A program made the translations under genes and the position numbers. From contig CAMCNO010000004.1 of assembly GCA_945876285.1 (NCBI GenBank), positions 1 through 64,000 on the forward strand: a stretch of DNA of 64,000 bases. Direction: 5' to 3'. Below are positions 40,263-48,740 of the stretch, piece by piece. This DNA comes from an uncultured Clostridia bacterium (GTDB lineage Bacteria > Bacillota > Clostridia > Oscillospirales > Oscillospiraceae). The notes under the pieces were generated by a model. That model made no database searches, had not been told where the DNA came from, and worked only from the letters and a program-made list of their open reading frames with translations. Positions within the stretch are counted from its first letter, which is position 1; each line of letters begins with the position of its first letter.

Positions 40263-42224
40263 TTACCGTTTCTTCCGGCGGGGGCGGCTGTTCTCCCGTC
40301 TCTCGCCGGGACGGCTCCGGCGGGGTGTGGGCTTGCCCTGCGTTTTTCCGCCTTTCCGGGATAGAGCTTTCACGGCGGTTTTCCCGTTTTCCTGTTTGCC
40401 GGGTTTTCCGGCATCCTTCTTCGGCGGATAGGGCCGGATAAGGCACTCCTTGCCGAAGCCGATCAGGTCCTGCCGCCCCGCCTTTTCCAGAGCCTCCCGG
40501 ACAAGGGCGTAATTCTTCGGGTCCCGGTACTGGATGAGGGCCCGCTGCATGGCCTTCTCATGGGGATTGGTGGGCACGTACACCGGCTCCATGGTCCGGG
40601 GGTCCAGGCCGGTATAGTACATGACGGTGGAGATGGTGGAGGGAGTGGGGTAGAAGTCCTGGACCTGCTCCGGCATATAGCCCAGGTCCCGCAGGTACTC
40701 CGCCAGCTTGACGGCCTCCTTCAGCGTGGAGCCGGGGTGGCTGCTCATGAGGTAGGGAACCACGTACTGCTTCATGCCCAGCTTTTCGTTGAGCCGCTGG
40801 TACTTGGCGATGAACTTCTGATAGACGGCGTTGGGCGGCTTGCCCATCATTTTCAGCACCGGGTCCGCCACATGCTCCGGCGCCACCTTTAACTGCCCGG
40901 AGATATGGTGCTTCACCATTTCCTTTAAGAAGGTGTCGTCCTTGTCGCACAGCAGGTAGTCGAACCGGATGCCGCTGCGGATGAACACCTTTTTCACCCC
41001 CGGCAGCGCCCGGAGCTTTCGCAGCAGCTCCAGATAGTCCCGGTGGTCCACCTGCAGATTCTTGCAGGGCGTGGGGAACAAACACTGGCGGTTAGGGCAG
41101 ACACCCTTCGTCAGCTGCTTTTGGCAGCTGGGATGGCGGAAGTTGGCGGTGGGGCCGCCCACGTCATGGATGTAGCCTTTAAAGTCCGGGTCCTGGATGA
41201 CCTCCTTGGCCTCGTCGATGATGGCCTCGTGGCTCCGGGTCTGGACGATGCGGCCCTGATGGAAGGTCAGGGCGCAGAAGGAGCAGCCGCCGAAGCACCC
41301 CCGGTTGCTGGTCAGGCTGAACTTGACTTCCTCGATGGCGGGGACGCCGCCCGCCTTTTCGTAGGAGGGATGGTAGGTCCGCATATAGGGCAGGGCGTAG
41401 ACATGGTCCATCTCCTCCGTGGTCAGCGGCTCCTGGGGCGGGTTCTGCACCACCCAGCAGCCTTCCTTTTCATAAGGTTCCGCCAGCCGCTTGGCGATGA
41501 AGGGGTCCGTGTTGCAGTATTGCTTGTAAAAACTCTGGGCATAGGTCTTTTGGTCAGCACACAGGGCCTCGTAGGAGGGCAGGGTCAGGGCGTCGTAGAC
41601 GCTCTCCAAACTCCGGGTCTTGTAGACGGAGCCGCGGATGTAGGTAATGTCGGAGATGTCCAGGCCGCTGTCCAGAGCCTCCGCCACCTCCACGATGCTC
41701 CGCTCCCCCATGCCGTAGAGCAGCAGGTCCGCCTGGGAATCCAGCAGCAATGAGCGCTTCAGGGAGTCAGACCAGTAGTCGTAGTGGGCCAGGCGGCGGA
41801 GGCTGGCCTCGATGCCGCCGACAATGACGGGTTTGTGGGGGAAGGTCCGGCGAATGAGGTTGCAGTAGACCACAGCGGCATGGTCCGGCCGCTTGCCGAT
41901 CACCCCGCCGGGCGTGAAAGCGTCCGTCTTGCGGCGGCGCTTGGACACGGAATAGTGGTTCACCATGGAGTCCATGTTGCCGCCCATCACCAGGAAAGCC
42001 AGGCGGGGCTCTCCCAGGGCCAGAATGCTCTCCGGGTCCTTCCAGTCGGGCTGGGAGATGATGCCCACCTTGTACCCCGCGTCCTCCAGCACCCGGGAGA
42101 TGATGGCGTGGCCGAAGGTGGGATGGTCCACATAGGCATCGCCGATCACATATACAAAATCACACTGTTCCCAGCCCCGGTGCTTCATATCCGGCCGGGA
42201 AATGGGCAAAAAGTCTCGTTCCAT
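40263..42224 (-). CDS. YgiQ-family radical SAM protein
   Basis: The product has 653 residues. The radical SAM cluster motif CFGGCSFC is near residue 312, within LTSNRGCFGGCSFCALTFHQ. The N-terminal part carries the YgiQ-specific region (PDWKDPESILALGEPRLAFL), and a DUF3362-type C-terminal region follows, with PEQVQDFYPTPSTISTVMYY. The last 60 residues are rich in Lys, Arg and Pro and probably disordered. The reaction of YgiQ is unknown. Like other radical SAM enzymes it may release 5'-deoxyadenosine, the proposed substrate of the pathway at 44-47 kb. It is monocistronic. Confidence 0.93.
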   Translation of the reverse strand: MERDFLPISRPDMKHRGWEQCDFVYVIGDAYVDHPTFGHAIISRVLEDAGYKVGIISQPDWKDPESILALGEPRLAFLVMGGNMDSMVNHYSVSKRRRKTDAFTPGGVIGKRPDHAAVVYCNLIRRTFPHKPVIVGGIEASLRRLAHYDYWSDSLKRSLLLDSQADLLLYGMGERSIVEVAEALDSGLDISDITYIRGSVYKTRSLESVYDALTLPSYEALCADQKTYAQSFYKQYCNTDPFIAKRLAEPYEKEGCWVVQNPPQEPLTTEEMDHVYALPYMRTYHPSYEKAGGVPAIEEVKFSLTSNRGCFGGCSFCALTFHQGRIVQTRSHEAIIDEAKEVIQDPDFKGYIHDVGGPTANFRHPSCQKQLTKGVCPNRQCLFPTPCKNLQVDHRDYLELLRKLRALPGVKKVFIRSGIRFDYLLCDKDDTFLKEMVKHHISGQLKVAPEHVADPVLKMMGKPPNAVYQKFIAKYQRLNEKLGMKQYVVPYLMSSHPGSTLKEAVKLAEYLRDLGYMPEQVQDFYPTPSTISTVMYYTGLDPRTMEPVYVPTNPHEKAMQRALIQYRDPKNYALVREALEKAGRQDLIGFGKECLIRPYPPKKDAGKPGKQENGKTAVKALSRKGGKTQGKPTPRRSRPGERRENSRPRRKKR

Positions 42225-42253
42225 AGGGAATCCTCCCTTGTGTTGATGGTATC

Positions 42254-42282
42254 AGTATAACAGACAGCGCGAAAAATGTCGA
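42254..42282 (-). promoter_or_regulatory. Promoter of the YgiQ-type gene
   Basis: On the minus strand, -35 TCGACA (42277-42282), 17-bp spacer and -10 TATACT (42254-42259). Confidence 0.65.
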
Positions 42283-42295
42283 TATGGGAAACATG

Positions 42296-42322
42296 GAAAC
42301 GCCCCGGCCTGTGGCCGGGGCG
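42296..42322 (-). terminator. Terminator of the aminotransferase gene
   Basis: A 10-bp perfect stem, CGCCCCGGCC / GGCCGGGGCG (42300-42322), has a TGT loop. Read on the minus strand it is followed by only TTTCC, so the T-run is weak. Confidence 0.6.
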
Positions 42323-42328
42323 CTTGCG

Positions 42329-43492
42329 TTATTTCTTCAGCTTTTTCATGGTTTCCAGCCGGGTCAGGGCCTCGTTCAGCGTCTCGTCGTTCTTGGCGAA
42401 GTGCATCCGAATGAGGTGGTTCACCGGTTCCCGGAAGAAGCTGGAGCCGGGCACAGCGCCCACGCCCACTTCCCGGGCCAGGTCCTCGCAGAATTGGAGA
42501 TCGCTGTCATAGCCGTACTCGCTGATGTCCAGCAGGACGTAGTAGGCGCCCTGAGGGTCGTTGTGGGCGATGCCCAGGGTATCCAGTCCCTTCAGGAACA
42601 GCTCTTTCTTGTGGGTGTACTTGGCAAGGAGCTCGTCATAGTAGTCCTGACCGAAGCTGAGCGCAGGCATGACAGCCTCCATCAGCGGCGCGGCGCAGCC
42701 CACGGTCAGGAAGTCGTGGACCTTCTTGGCACGGTCAATGATCTCCGCCGGGGCGATGATGTAGCCCAGCCGCCAGCCGGTGATGGAGTAGGTCTTGGAC
42801 AGGGAGGAGCAGGAGAGGGTCCGCTCCCACATTCCCGGCAGAGTGGCAAAATAAGTGTGGGTGTGAGGCGCGTACACGATATGCTCGTACACCTCGTCGG
42901 TGATGACATAGGTGTCGTACTTCTCAGCCAGGTCCGCGATGATCTGCAGCTCCTCCCGGGTGAACACCCGGCCGCAGGGGTTGGAGGGATTGCACAGCAC
43001 CAGCGCCTTGGGATGCTGGCGGAAGGCGTCCTCCAGCACCTCCGGGTCGAAGGTGAAGGTGGGAGGCACCAGCGGCACGTAGATGGGCTCCGCGCCGGAG
43101 AGGATGGTATCCGCGCCGTAGTTCTCATAGAAGGGGGAGAAGACGATGACCTTATCGCCAGGATTGGTGACGGTCATCATGGCGCACATCATGGCCTCGG
43201 TGGAACCGCAGGTGGCAACAATTTCGGAATTTGGGTCGATGGAGCGGCCCATGTAGTGAGTCTGCTTCTTCGCCAGCGCCTCCCGGAAGTTCTGGGCGCC
43301 CCAGGTGATGGCATACTGGTGGGGGCCTTCGTGGGCCACCTCCGCCAGACGGTCCAAAATGGCCTGAGGCGGGTCAAAGTCGGGGAAGCCCTGGGACAGG
43401 TTTACGGCGTCGTATTGCAGGGAGACCCGGGTCATCCGGCGGATGACAGAGTCGGTAAAGCTGGCAGTACGGGTGGAGAGAGGCTGGGGCAT
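42329..43492 (-). CDS. PLP-dependent aminotransferase, class I/II
   Basis: The product has 387 residues. It is a fold-type I aminotransferase of the aspartate or aromatic/methionine group (Aro8/YbdL-like). The PLP-binding lysine is Lys233 in SSLSKTYSITGWRLGY. Other family markers are NLSQGFPDFDPP, PSNPCGRVFTREEL and TDEVYEHIVY. The amino-donor specificity cannot be told; aspartate, aromatic amino acids and methionine are all possible. The start ATG at 43492 has a plausible ribosome site, AAGGAG. A 6-5-6 dyad lies upstream. Confidence 0.9.
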   Translation of the reverse strand: MPQPLSTRTASFTDSVIRRMTRVSLQYDAVNLSQGFPDFDPPQAILDRLAEVAHEGPHQYAITWGAQNFREALAKKQTHYMGRSIDPNSEIVATCGSTEAMMCAMMTVTNPGDKVIVFSPFYENYGADTILSGAEPIYVPLVPPTFTFDPEVLEDAFRQHPKALVLCNPSNPCGRVFTREELQIIADLAEKYDTYVITDEVYEHIVYAPHTHTYFATLPGMWERTLSCSSLSKTYSITGWRLGYIIAPAEIIDRAKKVHDFLTVGCAAPLMEAVMPALSFGQDYYDELLAKYTHKKELFLKGLDTLGIAHNDPQGAYYVLLDISEYGYDSDLQFCEDLAREVGVGAVPGSSFFREPVNHLIRMHFAKNDETLNEALTRLETMKKLKK

Positions 43493-43519
43493 AGCGGGTC
43501 AACTCCTTGTGTTCATTGG

Positions 43520-43536
43520 TATGATGCTATATCATA
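43520..43536. promoter_or_regulatory. Dyad upstream of the aminotransferase gene
   Basis: TATGAT-GCTAT-ATCATA is a perfect 6-5-6 inverted repeat 28 bases upstream of the start codon. Read on the minus strand its TATGAT can serve as a -10 box, so a bound regulator would block the promoter. No -35 box is clear. Confidence 0.4.
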
Positions 43537-43592
43537 CAGAAACCGTAGGGAAAAAACCAGCCCCTTTTGGAAAAAATTTGACGAAAAAGGCG

Positions 43593-44231
43593 TTAATACG
43601 TAAAAAAGCCGTGGCCCATTTCCTGATTCCAAAGCCCCCAGCAGTTCAGCGTGCCGGTGTCCTCCACGTTCCATCTGGGCCACCAGGTCAAAAATTCCTC
43701 GTCCAGTCCCTCCGTGGGGGTCTCCGGGCTGTAAAGGAGAAACTCTGTTCCCTCTTCCAGTCCGTAGGCTTCAGCGGCGATATAGCGGATGCCTTCCTCG
43801 ATCCACTCCTCGCCGGGAGTCTCCTGAACAGTCAGCTCCTCCATAGACATGGCCCAGGTGTGGCCGTCCACCTGCCGGATGTCTCCAAATTTGCCGGAGA
43901 AGGTGGAGATGTAGCAGGAGCCGTTGGGGTAGCCCTCGCCTTGGTCGCCCATTTCCGAGTCATGGTATGCTCCGGCAAAGGAGCCGTCCCGCTCCAGCGT
44001 GAGGCCTGTGCACCAAGCGCCCGCGCCGCTGGCGAACGTCAGGTCCAGAGGCAGCGCGTCGGGGAGGATATCGGCCTCCTGTGCCGGAACCTCCGGCTGC
44101 TCTGCGGGAGTCTGCGGCTGCTCTGCGGCAGGCTCCTGCGCCTGGGCCGGGGGCTCCGTCTGTGTTGCCCCGCACCCGGTCAGCAGGACCAGGCAAAGCG
44201 CCAAAAGTTGAAGCAGTTTTTTTGTTTTCAA
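43593..44231 (-). CDS. Lipoprotein of unknown function
   Basis: The product has 212 residues. The signal peptide ends with the lipobox LLTGC, with Cys20. A linker rich in Gln, Pro, Ala and Glu runs from about 21 to 58. The folded part (about 60-212) has LTFASGAGAWCTGLTLERDG, later SGKFGDIRQVDGHTW and, at the end, TGTLNCWGLWNQEMGHGFF. I have seen the last motif in other clostridial hypothetical lipoproteins, but I cannot name a family or function. It has its own promoter, on the opposite strand from and beside that of the nitroreductase operon. Confidence 0.78.
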   Translation of the reverse strand: MKTKKLLQLLALCLVLLTGCGATQTEPPAQAQEPAAEQPQTPAEQPEVPAQEADILPDALPLDLTFASGAGAWCTGLTLERDGSFAGAYHDSEMGDQGEGYPNGSCYISTFSGKFGDIRQVDGHTWAMSMEELTVQETPGEEWIEEGIRYIAAEAYGLEEGTEFLLYSPETPTEGLDEEFLTWWPRWNVEDTGTLNCWGLWNQEMGHGFFTY

Positions 44232-44261
44232 AACGGGTCCCTCCTCGTGTGGTTTTGGGAA

Positions 44262-44290
44262 ATCATATCACGCTGTAAACTTTATGTCAA
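44262..44290 (-). promoter_or_regulatory. Promoter of the lipoprotein gene at 44 kb
   Basis: On the minus strand, perfect -35 TTGACA (44285-44290), 17-bp spacer and -10 TATGAT (44262-44267). Confidence 0.8.
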
Positions 44291-44305
44291 CTGCAGACGA
44301 TCCTC

Positions 44306-44334
44306 TTGCACGGCGGCAAAAATTGCGGTACACT
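44306..44334 (+). promoter_or_regulatory. Promoter of the nitroreductase-aldolase-mtnA-deoD operon
   Basis: A -35 TTGCAC (44306-44311), 17-bp spacer and -10 TACACT (44329-44334) lie about 30 nt upstream of the nitroreductase gene. Confidence 0.75.
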
Positions 44335-44362
44335 GAAAAAAAACCGAAGGGGGTTTATTCAA

Positions 44363-44887
44363 ATGACAAATGAGACATTGAAGGTTCTGAAAGAGCGCCG
44401 CAGCATCCGCAAGTACAAGGCGGAGCAGATTAAGGACGAGGAGCTGAACGCCATTCTGGAGGCCGGTACCTGGGCCGCCAGCGGTAAGGGCCTGCAGTCC
44501 GCTGTTATGGTGGTGGTGCAGGACGCGGAGACCATTGCCATGCTGTCCAAGGCCAACGCTGAGATCCAGGGCAAGCCTGGCGCGGACCCCTTCTACGGGG
44601 CGCCCACGGCAGTCGTTGTCTTGGCAGACGGCGAAGCCGCCAACTGGCTCCAGGACGGCTCCCTGGTGATGGGCAATCTGATGATTGCCGCCGCGTCCAT
44701 CGGCGTGGGCTCCTGCTGGATCAACCGGGCCAAGGAGTATTTCGATATGCCCGCCGGTAAGGAAGTGCTGAAAAAGTGGGGCCTGGACGAGAAATACCGG
44801 GGCGTGGGTATCTGCGTCCTGGGCTACGCCGACGGGCCCGCTCCCGCACCCAAGCCCCGGAAGGCCGACTACATCCGCCGGGTGTGA
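44363..44887 (+). CDS. Nitroreductase-family flavoprotein
   Basis: The product has 174 residues, typical for an FMN-binding nitroreductase. The start MTNETLKVLKERRSIRKYK contains the Arg-Arg-Ser-Ile-Arg FMN phosphate motif, and the C-terminal part has GVGSCWINRAKEYF and KYRGVGICVLGYAD. Members reduce nitro compounds, quinones or flavins with NAD(P)H; the natural substrate here is unknown. The ATG at 44363 follows AAGGGGG; the frame upstream includes the promoter. The aldolase gene begins three bases after its stop codon, so it is the first gene of the putative nucleoside-salvage operon. Confidence 0.9.
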   Translation: MTNETLKVLKERRSIRKYKAEQIKDEELNAILEAGTWAASGKGLQSAVMVVVQDAETIAMLSKANAEIQGKPGADPFYGAPTAVVVLADGEAANWLQDGSLVMGNLMIAAASIGVGSCWINRAKEYFDMPAGKEVLKKWGLDEKYRGVGICVLGYADGPAPAPKPRKADYIRRV

Positions 44888-44890
44888 GCC

Positions 44891-45553
44891 ATGACCTTCC
44901 AACAGGAACGGGAGGCCGTCTGCCGGGTGGGCAGGCTGCTGTATGACCGGGGCTATGTGGCCGCCAACGACGGCAACATCTCCGTAAAAGTGGCGGAAGA
45001 CCGGCTGCTCATCACGCCCTCCGGCGTCAGCAAGGGCCGGATGACCCCGGAGATGCTGCTGGTAACGGACATGGACGGCACAGTCATCGAGGGCGACCGC
45101 CACCCCTCCTCCGAGGGGAAGATGCACCTGGAGGTCTACCGGGGCAGGCCGGATGTGAACGCCGTGGTCCATGCCCATCCTCCGGTGTCTACGGCCTTTG
45201 CCGTCTGCCGCCGGGGGCTGGAGACGCCCTATCTCTCTGAGCTGGTGGCGGGGCTGGGGCAGGTACCCTGTACACCGTCCTTTGCCATGCTCTCCACCGA
45301 GGAGGTGCCCGAAAGTGTCCGTCCCTATCTGGCGGAGCATAACGCCCTGCTGCTGGCAAACCACGGCGCGCTGGCCTGGGGCGGCGATCTGTGGGAAGCC
45401 TTTGACCGCCTGGAGACGGTGGAGCATACGGCGAAAATTGTGCTGAACGCCCAGCTCCTGGGCGGTGGCATCCCATTGACGGAGGAGGAAGTATCCCGCC
45501 TCCTGGGACTGCGGGGAATGTACCGGACATTGCGGGAGGTACGCCATGGATGA
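44891..45553 (+). CDS. Class II aldolase (FucA-like), probable 5-deoxyribulose 1-phosphate aldolase
   Basis: The product has 220 residues of the class II aldolase/adducin family. The zinc ligands are in HAHPPVST and LLLANHGAL, and the catalytic Glu lies in [11 protein letters not shown]. FucA-type enzymes cleave a ketose 1-phosphate to dihydroxyacetone phosphate and an aldehyde. Its neighbours decide the likely substrate: mtnA overlaps its end by eight bases, and deoD follows. In DHAP shunts of other bacteria the same class of aldolase (Ald2) cleaves 5-deoxyribulose 1-phosphate or methylthioribulose 1-phosphate. A role in fuculose or rhamnulose breakdown is less likely, as no other gene of that type is present. 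Confidence 0.88.
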   Translation: MTFQQEREAVCRVGRLLYDRGYVAANDGNISVKVAEDRLLITPSGVSKGRMTPEMLLVTDMDGTVIEGDRHPSSEGKMHLEVYRGRPDVNAVVHAHPPVSTAFAVCRRGLETPYLSELVAGLGQVPCTPSFAMLSTEEVPESVRPYLAEHNALLLANHGALAWGGDLWEAFDRLETVEHTAKIVLNAQLLGGGIPLTEEEVSRLLGLRGMYRTLREVRHG

Positions 45554-46619
45554 AAAGCTGCGGAAAGTGACCCATGTGGAGAATATCCGCTATGACAAGG
45601 CGGCGGAGGAGTTGGTCATTCTGGACCAGACCCTGCTGCCCAATGAGGAAACATTTCTCCGCCTGACCACGGCGGAGGAGGTGTACGACGCCATCAAGAC
45701 GTTGAAGGTCCGGGGCGCTCCGGCCATCGGCATCTGCGCCGCCTACTCCATGTATGTGCTGGCCCGGAGCATTCCGCAAGGGGAGGACTTTTACAGCGCA
45801 CTGGAGAAATACGGCGCCTACCTGAACAGTTCCCGCCCCACGGCGGTGAACCTGAGCTGGGCCATCCGGGAGATGCTGAAAACGGCGAAGGAAAATCTGT
45901 CTCTGCCCCGGGCGGAATTGCTGGAGGTGCTGTACGAAAAGGCGGCGGCTATCCACGCCGACGACATCGCCAAGTGTACCGCCATCTCCGAATACGGCCT
46001 GACGGTGGTGAAGGACGGTGACGGCATTCTGACCCACTGTAACGCGGGGCCTCTTGCCACCTCCCAGTATGGCACGGCGCTGGGCCCCATCCTGCTGGGA
46101 ACGGAGCGGGGCATGAAGTTCCGCGTGTTCTCCGACGAGACCCGGCCTCTGCTCCAGGGCGCCCGGCTCACCAGCTACGAGCTGCAGCGGGCCGGCGTGG
46201 ATGTGACATTGATTTGCGACAACATGGCCTCCATCGTCATGAAAAACGGTTGGGTTCAGGCCTGCTTCGTAGGCTGCGACCGGGTGGCCGCCAACGGCGA
46301 CACTGCCAACAAGATCGGCACCAGCGGCGTGGCGATCCTTGCCAAGCACTACGGCATCCCCTTCTACGTGCTGGGCCCCACCAGCACCATCGACATGGCC
46401 TGCCCCGACGGAGACCACATCCCCATCGAGGAGCGGGACCCGGACGAGATCAAAAATATGTGGTATGAAAAGCCCATGGCTCTGTCGGACGTGAAGTGCT
46501 ACAACCCGGCCTTTGACGTGACGGACCACACCCTGATCTCCGGCATCATCACGGAGAAGGGCATCTGCCGGGCACCGTATACGGAGAGCCTGGCGGCGCT
46601 GTTTGACAACAAAGCGTAA
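45546..46619 (+). CDS. mtnA: Methylthioribose-1-phosphate isomerase
   Basis: The product has 357 residues of the eIF2B-like/MtnA family. MtnA converts methylthioribose 1-phosphate, or 5-deoxyribose 1-phosphate, to the matching ribulose 1-phosphate. The catalytic Cys lies in [20 protein letters not shown] near residue 160, and the catalytic Asp in [17 protein letters not shown] near 240. PIGERDPDE-type residues near the end are also conserved ([10 protein letters not shown]). No other methionine-salvage gene (mtnB, mtnC, mtnD) is nearby, which argues against full methionine salvage. It overlaps the aldolase gene by eight bases. Confidence 0.93.
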   Translation: MDEKLRKVTHVENIRYDKAAEELVILDQTLLPNEETFLRLTTAEEVYDAIKTLKVRGAPAIGICAAYSMYVLARSIPQGEDFYSALEKYGAYLNSSRPTAVNLSWAIREMLKTAKENLSLPRAELLEVLYEKAAAIHADDIAKCTAISEYGLTVVKDGDGILTHCNAGPLATSQYGTALGPILLGTERGMKFRVFSDETRPLLQGARLTSYELQRAGVDVTLICDNMASIVMKNGWVQACFVGCDRVAANGDTANKIGTSGVAILAKHYGIPFYVLGPTSTIDMACPDGDHIPIEERDPDEIKNMWYEKPMALSDVKCYNPAFDVTDHTLISGIITEKGICRAPYTESLAALFDNKA

Positions 46620-46654
46620 AATCCGACATCGACTATACAAGGAGGAATCGAAAA

Positions 46655-47386
46655 ATGGCGGTCAAAGAATCTCCCTCTGCCAGCATTGTGGCGGAAGAAA
46701 ACGATATCGCGAAGGTGGTGCTGATGCCCGGCGACCCCCTGCGGGCCAAGTACGTGGCGGAGCATTATCTGGAGAACCCTGTCTGCTTCAACACCGTCCG
46801 CAATATGCTGGGCTACACCGGCACCTACAAGGGCAAGAAGATCTCTGTCATGGGCCACGGCATGGGCGTGCCCTCCGTAGGTATTTACAGCTATGAGCTG
46901 TATAACTTCTACGGCGTGGAGTCCATCATCCGCATCGGTTCCGCCGGCGGCATCGGCGACGATGTGAAGGTCCGGGACGTGGTCATCGCCATGGGCGCGT
47001 CCACCAACTCCCACTTCGCAGATCAGTATCAGTTCCCCGGCCAGCTCTGCGCTACCGCGGACTACGCTATGTTGCGGGACGCTGTGGCGGCGGCGGAAAA
47101 GCTGGACGTTCGGGCCGATGTGGGCCAGGTGTTCACCGCCGACCAGTTCTATAATGCCAATTCCACCGCGGCGGAGACCTACCGCAAGTTCGGTATTCTG
47201 GCGGTGGAGATGGAGGCGGCAGGTCTGTACTGGACCGCTCAGTACCTGGGCAAGAAAGCACTGGCCATCCTGACCATCTCCGACCACATCTTCACCGGCG
47301 AGGCCCTGTCCGCCGGGGAGCGGCAGGACTCCTTCCATGAAATGATGGAAATTGCTCTGGAGACTGCCTGGAAAGTGGCGGAATAA
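46655..47386 (+). CDS. deoD: Purine nucleoside phosphorylase, DeoD type
   Basis: The product has 243 residues of the hexameric DeoD family. It splits purine nucleosides with phosphate to a base and ribose 1-phosphate. The phosphate-binding part includes VVLMPGDPLRAKYVAEHYL, GHGMGVPSVGIYSYEL follows, and the catalytic Asp lies in LTISDHIFTGE. Placed behind mtnA and an aldolase, it may split 5'-deoxyadenosine or methylthioadenosine and so feed MtnA directly. Other hexameric family members act on inosine and adenosine, so this specificity is an inference. AAGGAGG precedes the ATG, 35 nt after mtnA. Confidence 0.92.
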   Translation: MAVKESPSASIVAEENDIAKVVLMPGDPLRAKYVAEHYLENPVCFNTVRNMLGYTGTYKGKKISVMGHGMGVPSVGIYSYELYNFYGVESIIRIGSAGGIGDDVKVRDVVIAMGASTNSHFADQYQFPGQLCATADYAMLRDAVAAAEKLDVRADVGQVFTADQFYNANSTAAETYRKFGILAVEMEAAGLYWTAQYLGKKALAILTISDHIFTGEALSAGERQDSFHEMMEIALETAWKVAE

Positions 47387-47399
47387 GAATTGAACATAA

Positions 47400-47436
47400 A
47401 AAATGAGAGGCGCTCGATGCGCCTCTCATTTTATTT
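47400..47436. terminator. Bidirectional terminator between deoD and ilvE
   Basis: A 13-bp perfect stem, AAATGAGAGGCGC / GCGCCTCTCATTT (47401-47431), has a TCGAT loop and is followed by TATTTG. Confidence 0.87.
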
Positions 47437-47446
47437 GTATAAGGTA

Positions 47447-48520
47447 TCAGCCCTTGCAGACGGGAACGATCCAGCCCTTGGTGTCGGGCAGCTTGCCCCA
47501 CTGGATACCGGTCATGGTATCGTACAGCTTCTGGGTGACGGGGCCGATCTTGCCGCCGGAGATGTCCACCTTGTCGCCCTTCCAGTCCAGCTCCTTGACG
47601 GGGGAGACGACGGCGGCGGTGCCGGTGCCGAAGACCTCGTTCAGGCGGCCCTCGTGGCCGGCCTTCATGATGTCAGCGATGGCCAGCTTGCCCTCGATGA
47701 CCTCATAGCCCCAATCCTTCAGCAGCTCGATGCAGCTGCGGCGGGTAACGCCGGGCAGCACGGTGCCGACACAGGCGGCGGTGTAGATCTTGTTGTCGAT
47801 CATGAAGAAGATGTTCATGGCGCCGACTTCCTCGACGTACTTCTTCTCCACGCCGTCCAGCCACAGCACCTGGGCGAAGCCCTTCTGCTCGGCCAGCTCG
47901 CCGGCCTTGATGGAGGCAGCGTAGTTGCCGCCGCACTTGGTGAATCCGGTCAGACCGGGAGCAGCACGGATGTACTCGTCTTCCACGTAGATGCGGACGG
48001 GGTCGATGCCGCTGGCGTAGTAGGCGCCGGAGGGAGAGCAGATGATGCAGAAGGTGTAGTTCTTGCTGGCGTGGACGCCCATGCCCACGTCGGTGGCGAT
48101 GATGAAGGGACGGATGTACAGGGAAGCGCCCTCAGAGTGGGGGACCCAATCCTTGTCGATCTCCACCAGGGCCTTGACGGCCTGGACATAATCATCCACG
48201 GGGACCTGGGGGATGCACATACGGTCGCAGGAGTCCTGCATCCGCTGGCCGTTGCACTCGGGACGGAACAGCTGGATGTTGTTGTCCGCGGTGCGGTAGG
48301 CCTTCATGCCCTCGAACAGCTCCTGAGCATAGTGGAACACCACGCAGGCGGGGTCCAGCATAAATGGGGCATAGGGCACGATGCGGGCGTCGTACCAGCC
48401 CTTGTCGGGCGCATAGTCCATCAGGAACATATGGTCGGAGAAAATTTTACCGAAGCCCAGCTTGCTCTCATCGGGCTTGGTCTTGGGGGTGGTTGTTTTG
48501 GTGATCTTGATATCCAGCAT
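47447..48520 (-). CDS. ilvE: Branched-chain amino acid aminotransferase
   Basis: The product has 357 residues of fold-type IV. It interconverts valine, leucine and isoleucine with their 2-oxoacids. The catalytic lysine is in FTKCGGNYAASIKAGE, and the PLP phosphate-binding loop is near FGTGTAAVVSPV. The C-terminal part ends with IQWGKLPDTKGWIVPV, typical of the long (eukaryote- and clostridia-like) form. The ATG at 48520 follows AAGGAGA; the in-frame frame upstream covers the leader. It lies just behind the VOR-like operon on the same strand but has its own promoter. Together the two could ferment branched-chain amino acids. Confidence 0.94.
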   Translation of the reverse strand: MLDIKITKTTTPKTKPDESKLGFGKIFSDHMFLMDYAPDKGWYDARIVPYAPFMLDPACVVFHYAQELFEGMKAYRTADNNIQLFRPECNGQRMQDSCDRMCIPQVPVDDYVQAVKALVEIDKDWVPHSEGASLYIRPFIIATDVGMGVHASKNYTFCIICSPSGAYYASGIDPVRIYVEDEYIRAAPGLTGFTKCGGNYAASIKAGELAEQKGFAQVLWLDGVEKKYVEEVGAMNIFFMIDNKIYTAACVGTVLPGVTRRSCIELLKDWGYEVIEGKLAIADIMKAGHEGRLNEVFGTGTAAVVSPVKELDWKGDKVDISGGKIGPVTQKLYDTMTGIQWGKLPDTKGWIVPVCKG

Positions 48521-48665
48521 AACAAACTCTCCTTCTATGAAAAATTGAAGTTTTGGGGGCAAAAAACGACAAAAGACTTCCGCACGATTCCGCGTAAAGC
48601 GAAATGGCGAAAGTCAAACTTCCATATCGTCCCGTATTCGGCGGCTGACATATTCGCCGTATCCA
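48521..48665 (-). other. Long 5' leader of ilvE
   Basis: About 145 nt separate the predicted transcription start from the ilvE start codon. No T-box (no AGGGUGGNACCGCG-type sequence) and no terminator hairpin with a T-run are visible. A 34-codon ORF lacks a ribosome site and is not rich in branched-chain residues. Confidence 0.4.
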
Positions 48666-48671
48666 CTTTCA

Positions 48672-48700
48672 TTTATACGCTGACGGCGGAACAAAGTCAA
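48672..48700 (-). promoter_or_regulatory. Promoter of ilvE
   Basis: On the minus strand, -35 TTGACT (48695-48700), 17-bp spacer and -10 TATAAA (48672-48677). Confidence 0.75.
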
Positions 48701-48740
48701 TCGGTAAAATGCACAGAATGACCGGAATACGGGGAGAGAG

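Noticed and set aside
44891-45553. L-fuculose-phosphate aldolase as the function of the class II aldolase
   Set aside because: The family match alone would suggest it, but no fucose or rhamnose gene is nearby and mtnA overlaps it, so a 5-deoxyribulose or methylthioribulose phosphate substrate is favoured.
48560-48664. A 34-codon ORF in the ilvE leader as a second attenuation peptide
   Set aside because: It has no ribosome site, has only a few Ile, Val and Leu codons, and is not followed by a terminator. It cannot serve as a branched-chain attenuator.
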